47,453 nt of DNA. Origin: JAUUSJ01 sp051880475 (GTDB lineage: Bacteria; Bacillota; Clostridia; Lachnospirales; Lachnospiraceae). A program made the position numbers and the translations under genes. The stretch lies in the NCBI GenBank assembly GCA_051880475.1, contig JBJEOA010000038.1, forward strand, positions 1 through 47,453. The letters run 5' to 3'. Positions 44,652 through 47,453 of this stretch are shown here, one piece after another. How positions within the stretch are numbered: the first letter of the stretch is position 1; every line of letters begins with the position of its first letter. The notes beneath the pieces are model-generated. The model searched no databases and was not told the DNA's origin. It worked only from the letters and a program-made list of their open reading frames with translations.

Positions 44652-45788
44652 TCATAATAATGCATTCAATATAGGGTTTGCCTGCAAAAATTGTCTGCAC
44701 TCCTCAAATTCTTCTCTACTTTGCAATCTTTTATTTTCACTGCTCTTATCTTTTTTTATGGCACGAATTAAAATATTTTTTGGAGTATGCTCCATATCAA
44801 TAAATTCCAAAATCTGAACTTGATATCCCTTAGATTCTAAAAGCTTTGCTCTCATTCCATCGGTCATCAATGCCGCAAAGCGCTCTTTTAAAAGTCCATA
44901 ATCCATAATAGGAGCCAATATATCTTGCTTAATTTGTCCATTTAACTCATGCTGACAACATGGAACAGATAAGATAACGGATGCATCCCAGGCAACCGCC
45001 TTTGCTAACGCAAAATCTGTCGCAGTATCACATGCATGAAGAGTGACAACTAAATCCACCTTCGTCTCTTCCTCATAAGATGCGATATCCCCAACTAAAA
45101 ATTCCAAATCTTTATATCCATATATCTTAGCCAACTCATTACAATGACGAATGACGTCTTTTTTCAAATCCAATCCCGTCATCTTCACTTCATATCCTTT
45201 TTTTTCGCATAGATAATAGTACATAGCAAAAGTCAAATAAGATTTTCCACAGCCAAAATCAATAATATGTAATCTTTTATCTTTTGGAAGCTGTGGAATA
45301 ATATCTTCTATGAATTCCAAAAAACGATTAATCTGCTTAAATTTATCATATTTTGAGCGGACGATTTTCCCCTCTTTTGTCATAATCCCTAAATCTATTA
45401 AAAAAGGGACTCTCTCTCCCTCCTCTAAAAGATATTTCTTCCTGCGATTATGCTCAAAAATAGTTTCTTTCCTATATTGTTTCTTCTTTATCTTCCAAGT
45501 TATCTTTCCTTTTTTACTAATGAGACCTGAGCCAGTTTCTTCTCTCTTAATCCAGTTAATTTCTCGAAAATTTAAAATATTTTCCATAATTCTATGTATT
45601 ATTTGTTCTTTATCATAATTTGTATGGAACACTTGATTATTTTTTAAGACTGTCTCTTGATAATAAATTACTCCCCTAATAATAACTGGACGAATCTTAA
45701 TATTTTCTATGTCGCCTTTTTTTCTTGGCGCACTAATCGTCATAGAAACGAATTGGTCATCAATTATTTGATTAAAATGTTCTATCAA
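44652..45788 (-). CDS. Class I SAM-dependent methyltransferase (Methyltransf_32-like)
   Basis: A 378-residue cytosolic enzyme. The SAM-binding motif IIDFGCGKSYLTFAMYYYL is at about residues 170-188 and motif 2 is TGLDLKKDV. Later comes DLVVTLHACDTATDFALAKA, a pattern of the Methyltransf_32 family (Pfam PF13679, from memory), with the conserved SVPCCQHELN. The long N-terminal domain (1-160) may bind RNA; the substrate is unknown. The start at 45788 follows GGGGGAAAT. The 70-base gap downstream to the propeller-like gene has no clear terminator, so the two may be co-transcribed. Confidence 0.85.
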   Translation of the reverse strand: MIEHFNQIIDDQFVSMTISAPRKKGDIENIKIRPVIIRGVIYYQETVLKNNQVFHTNYDKEQIIHRIMENILNFREINWIKREETGSGLISKKGKITWKIKKKQYRKETIFEHNRRKKYLLEEGERVPFLIDLGIMTKEGKIVRSKYDKFKQINRFLEFIEDIIPQLPKDKRLHIIDFGCGKSYLTFAMYYYLCEKKGYEVKMTGLDLKKDVIRHCNELAKIYGYKDLEFLVGDIASYEEETKVDLVVTLHACDTATDFALAKAVAWDASVILSVPCCQHELNGQIKQDILAPIMDYGLLKERFAALMTDGMRAKLLESKGYQVQILEFIDMEHTPKNILIRAIKKDKSSENKRLQSREEFEECRQFLQANPILNALL

Positions 45789-45925
45789 TTCATTTCCCCC
45801 TTTCTTCCCTACCTCTTACTATACACAGTTATCCTCTCTCATGTCAAGTGTCTCTTCTTCCTGTCACGGTCTTGCATTTTTTTTCATATACTTTTAGTAC
45901 ATTGAATAAAAATAGGTGAATTTTT

Positions 45926-46357
45926 ATGGATTTTAAAAAAAATGAAAAGGAATTCTCTTTCTCACTGCCAAATTTTTTACAAATCGAAGGAGAGTTGCAA
46001 GAAGTAAATTCAAACTCAATTACCCCTGAGCTTTCTGCTCTTGATTTATTTGCCTCAAAAGAACAGACAGAAGAAAAAGATTTTGATAATATAAAGCGTT
46101 TATATCCTAAAACAGCACAGTCTCTTTTATCTCTTATTGAGGATATTTGCGATAAAATGGAATATAATGGAAGTATGATGTATGATGAATATCCAGATAA
46201 AATTAGCATTCAAAAGATTTGTGATTCTCACTGCAAAGAAAAGATGGATTTTGATTCCTGTTCAAGAGAGGAGCTTTTGCAAGTTTTATTGCTTCAGGAG
46301 ATGTATTATAGACGCTGTCGCTATAGAAGGCGTAATGATTTGTTTCACAGGCAATAG
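45926..46357 (+). CDS. Conserved hypothetical protein
   Basis: A 143-residue soluble protein. The N-terminus is acidic and Ser/Asn-rich (1-60), the middle is helical (LYPKTAQSLLSLIEDICDKM), and the best conserved stretch reads EYNGSMMYDEYPDKISIQ. It ends in the strongly basic YYRRCRYRRRNDLFHRQ, which could bind nucleic acid or phospholipid. The GSMMYDEYPD motif recurs in small proteins of Lachnospiraceae (recollection), but I know no function. AGGTG precedes the ATG. It is divergent from the methyltransferase. Confidence 0.75.
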   Translation: MDFKKNEKEFSFSLPNFLQIEGELQEVNSNSITPELSALDLFASKEQTEEKDFDNIKRLYPKTAQSLLSLIEDICDKMEYNGSMMYDEYPDKISIQKICDSHCKEKMDFDSCSREELLQVLLLQEMYYRRCRYRRRNDLFHRQ

Positions 46358-46408
46358 GTTTTGAAATAGATAAATTACTATAATATATGAAATAACAGAC
46401 GCAATAGT

Positions 46409-46580
46409 GGCAAGTAGGTATCCTTTTAAACACGCTTCGTTTCCAAATTTTAACCGCACGCTTATTTATGCTGCTCCCGCGAACTCGTCCTACGGACTCA
46501 AACAGCGCTCCCGCAGCAAAGCTAGTGCAGTTAAAATACTTGGAAGCCTTGCTATCGTTTTAAAAGGATACCTACTTGCC
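46409..46580 (+). repeat. Long palindromic repeat, first family, copy C
   Basis: The arms 46409-46430 and 46559-46580 are 22 bases and perfectly complementary (GGCAAGTAGGTATCC on the left). The core is as in copy A, except that the apical loop reads GTCCTACGGAC where A has CTTCGC, itself a small palindrome. Same orientation as A. Confidence 0.85.
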
Positions 46581-46704
46581 TCTTATTGCTGTGCTATCCA
46601 TCCCACACCTGAAAGAACGAGATTTTCACACATTGTTATAATCTATATAATCCCGTCTTTAACAATTAGTAAAAGAAAAAATCGCTGTATTCCTTGTATT
46701 TGAT

Positions 46705-46959
46705 ATGCTTCCCATATCGGATACGATAAATAAGAAATGGGGAACCGATGTATCAAAATTCAAATATGATACTATAGAAGGATTCTGGGGACTAATGAAA
46801 CACGAAATGGATTATGGAAAAAAATATAAAACAAAAGAAGAATTAATCTTTGCCATAGAGAAATACATAGATTATTACACAAACAAAAGAGTTCAACGAA
46901 ATCTTGGGGTGCTTACACCAATGGAATTCCATGAACAAAAACTAAAAAACGTTGCATAA
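46705..46959 (+). pseudogene. IS3-family transposase, C-terminal remnant
   Basis: An 84-residue fragment. DTIEGFWGLMKHEMDYGKKY carries the last acidic residue of the DDE triad in its FWGxxKxE context, and YIDYYTNKRVQRNLG ... TPMEF is the usual end of the rve integrase domain of IS3-family OrfB. The first two catalytic residues, the helix-turn-helix OrfA and the left end are absent. Upstream bases (46581-46704) show no recognisable transposase, so the element was truncated at its 5' side. It is not expected to be active. A hairpin and a typical IS3 right-end sequence follow. Confidence 0.8.
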
Positions 46960-46964
46960 ACAAA

Positions 46965-46987
46965 CCCGGTACATGAACTGTACCGGG
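46965..46987 (+). terminator. Terminator of the IS remnant
   Basis: CCCGGTACA (46965-46973) and TGTACCGGG (46979-46987) form a perfect 9-bp stem with a 5-base loop, 6 bases after the transposase stop. The right-end-like sequence CTACTTGACGGGTAGCACAC follows near 47015-47035. Confidence 0.75.
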
Positions 46988-47039
46988 AAAGAAAAATTTT
47001 CGTTATTTAATTTGTCTACTTGACGGGTAGCACACCAAT

Positions 47040-47171
47040 TTACTGAGCTGAATCGTTTGGTTTTTTGTAGTTCTTTTTTTGGCAACTTTAAAAGAAGAAC
47101 GTTTGCGGAAAGAGCTATCAAAATTCAATCATTACATTAATAGGTGCCAAAATACAGCAGGGAGTATATAA
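47040..47171. other. Segment between the IS remnant and repeat copy D
   Basis: No gene is seen. It contains short AT-rich sequence and CCAAAATACAGCAGGGAG near the repeat boundary, resembling the outer flank of copy B (CATAATACAGCAAAG). Confidence 0.35.
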
Positions 47172-47453
47172 TCTCTTTGGTTTTTCAACGATAGCAAGGC
47201 TTCCAAGTATTTTAACTGCACTAGCTTGTTCAATAAAGTCCCTGTCAAGCGACGAAGCATAATTGAGCTTGCTCAAATTTGCTTCGTCATTTGACAGACT
47301 AAACAACATAAGTACGTAGAGCAATAGCTCGGAGTACGAATGTTGTTGCGATTGTGAGAACACGAAGTGTGGAACAATCGGACTTTACCTGAGCAAAGCG
47401 AGTTCGCGGGAGCAGCATAAATAAGCGTGCGGTTAAAATTTGGAAACGAAGCG
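47172..47453 (-). repeat. Long palindromic repeat, first family, copy D, interrupted by three hairpins and cut by the window end
   Basis: The left part (CAACGATAGCAAGGCTTCC, TTTTAACTGCACTAGCTT) and the right part (CAAAGCGAGTTCGCGGGAGC to TTTGGAAACGAAGCG) match copy B. Between them about 160 extra bases (47228-47389) replace the apical loop. The orientation is that of B. The closing outer arm lies beyond the window. Confidence 0.85.
47242..47380. repeat. Three consecutive nested hairpins inserted in copy D
   Basis: Hairpin 1: 47242-47258 with 47281-47297 (CTGTCAAGCGACGAAGC; one G-U, one mismatch); this is copy 2 of the second family seen at 5104-5163. Hairpin 2: AACAACAT (47302-47309) with ATGTTGTT (47340-47347), with GTAC and GAGC/GCTC pairs inside. 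Hairpin 3: CGATTGT (47349-47355) with ACAATCG (47374-47380), with ACAC/GTGT inside. Confidence 0.75.

Overview
The window looks like a chromosomal segment of a low-GC, spore-forming-lineage Firmicute, most likely family Lachnospiraceae (Clostridia). The reasons are gene order (birA - small DUF6145-like gene - coaX - dus - greA - lysS; dnaE - pfkA; spoVG next to murC, then DnaD-like, DnaI-like and prs), strong AGGAGG-type ribosome binding sites, TTG starts, and several small proteins of Lachnospiraceae type. The family is an inference. I saw no rRNA, tRNA or CRISPR.

Layout. 1-203 is the tail of an Rpn-type nuclease gene. 204-774 has no credible gene but holds terminators and an unusual inverted repeat around three direct repeats. 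775-7414 (minus) is a housekeeping block: lysS, greA, dus, coaX, a DUF6145-like gene, birA, argF. A 540-base AT-rich gap with nested palindromes precedes a polytopic membrane protein (7955-9730). 9731-10472 holds two oppositely oriented copies of a long palindromic repeat. 10473-14667 is an nfeD/SPFH pair whose SPFH gene is split by a complete group II intron with its own reverse transcriptase. 14672-19457 (minus) carries an rRNA methyltransferase, TrkA, a lipoprotein and the CpsD/CpsC/CpsB phospho-regulatory trio of polysaccharide export. Next come an unknown 665-residue membrane protein and a secreted Ig-like repeat protein. 23759-29777 is pfkA and dnaE; dnaE is split by a second group II intron that carries a 55-residue membrane-protein ORF instead of a reverse transcriptase. 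29883-33173 (minus) holds a small membrane protein, a subtilisin-like protease, rpe and spoVG. 33658-38863 (plus) is murC, DnaD-like, DnaI-like and prs, with five perfect DnaA boxes between murC and the DnaD-like gene. 38936-46357 holds a class A PBP, a TraX-like acyltransferase, two unknown proteins and a methyltransferase. The end (46358-47453) is accessory: an IS3-type remnant flanked by two more palindromic repeats, the last interrupted by a run of three hairpins.

How it fits together. Both introns lie in the sense direction, and removing them restores exact reading frames. Expression of DNA polymerase III alpha therefore appears to depend on RNA splicing. The dnaE intron is cut exactly after the codon for the third catalytic aspartate. 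Only the intron in the SPFH gene encodes a maturase in this window. The two introns have 34-base domain V regions that differ at one position, so the SPFH-intron maturase may serve both (inference).

Most noteworthy: the dnaE intron and its small-protein cargo; the palindromic repeat family whose outer arms differ between copies yet stay complementary within each copy; and the DnaA-box array upstream of the helicase-loading genes.
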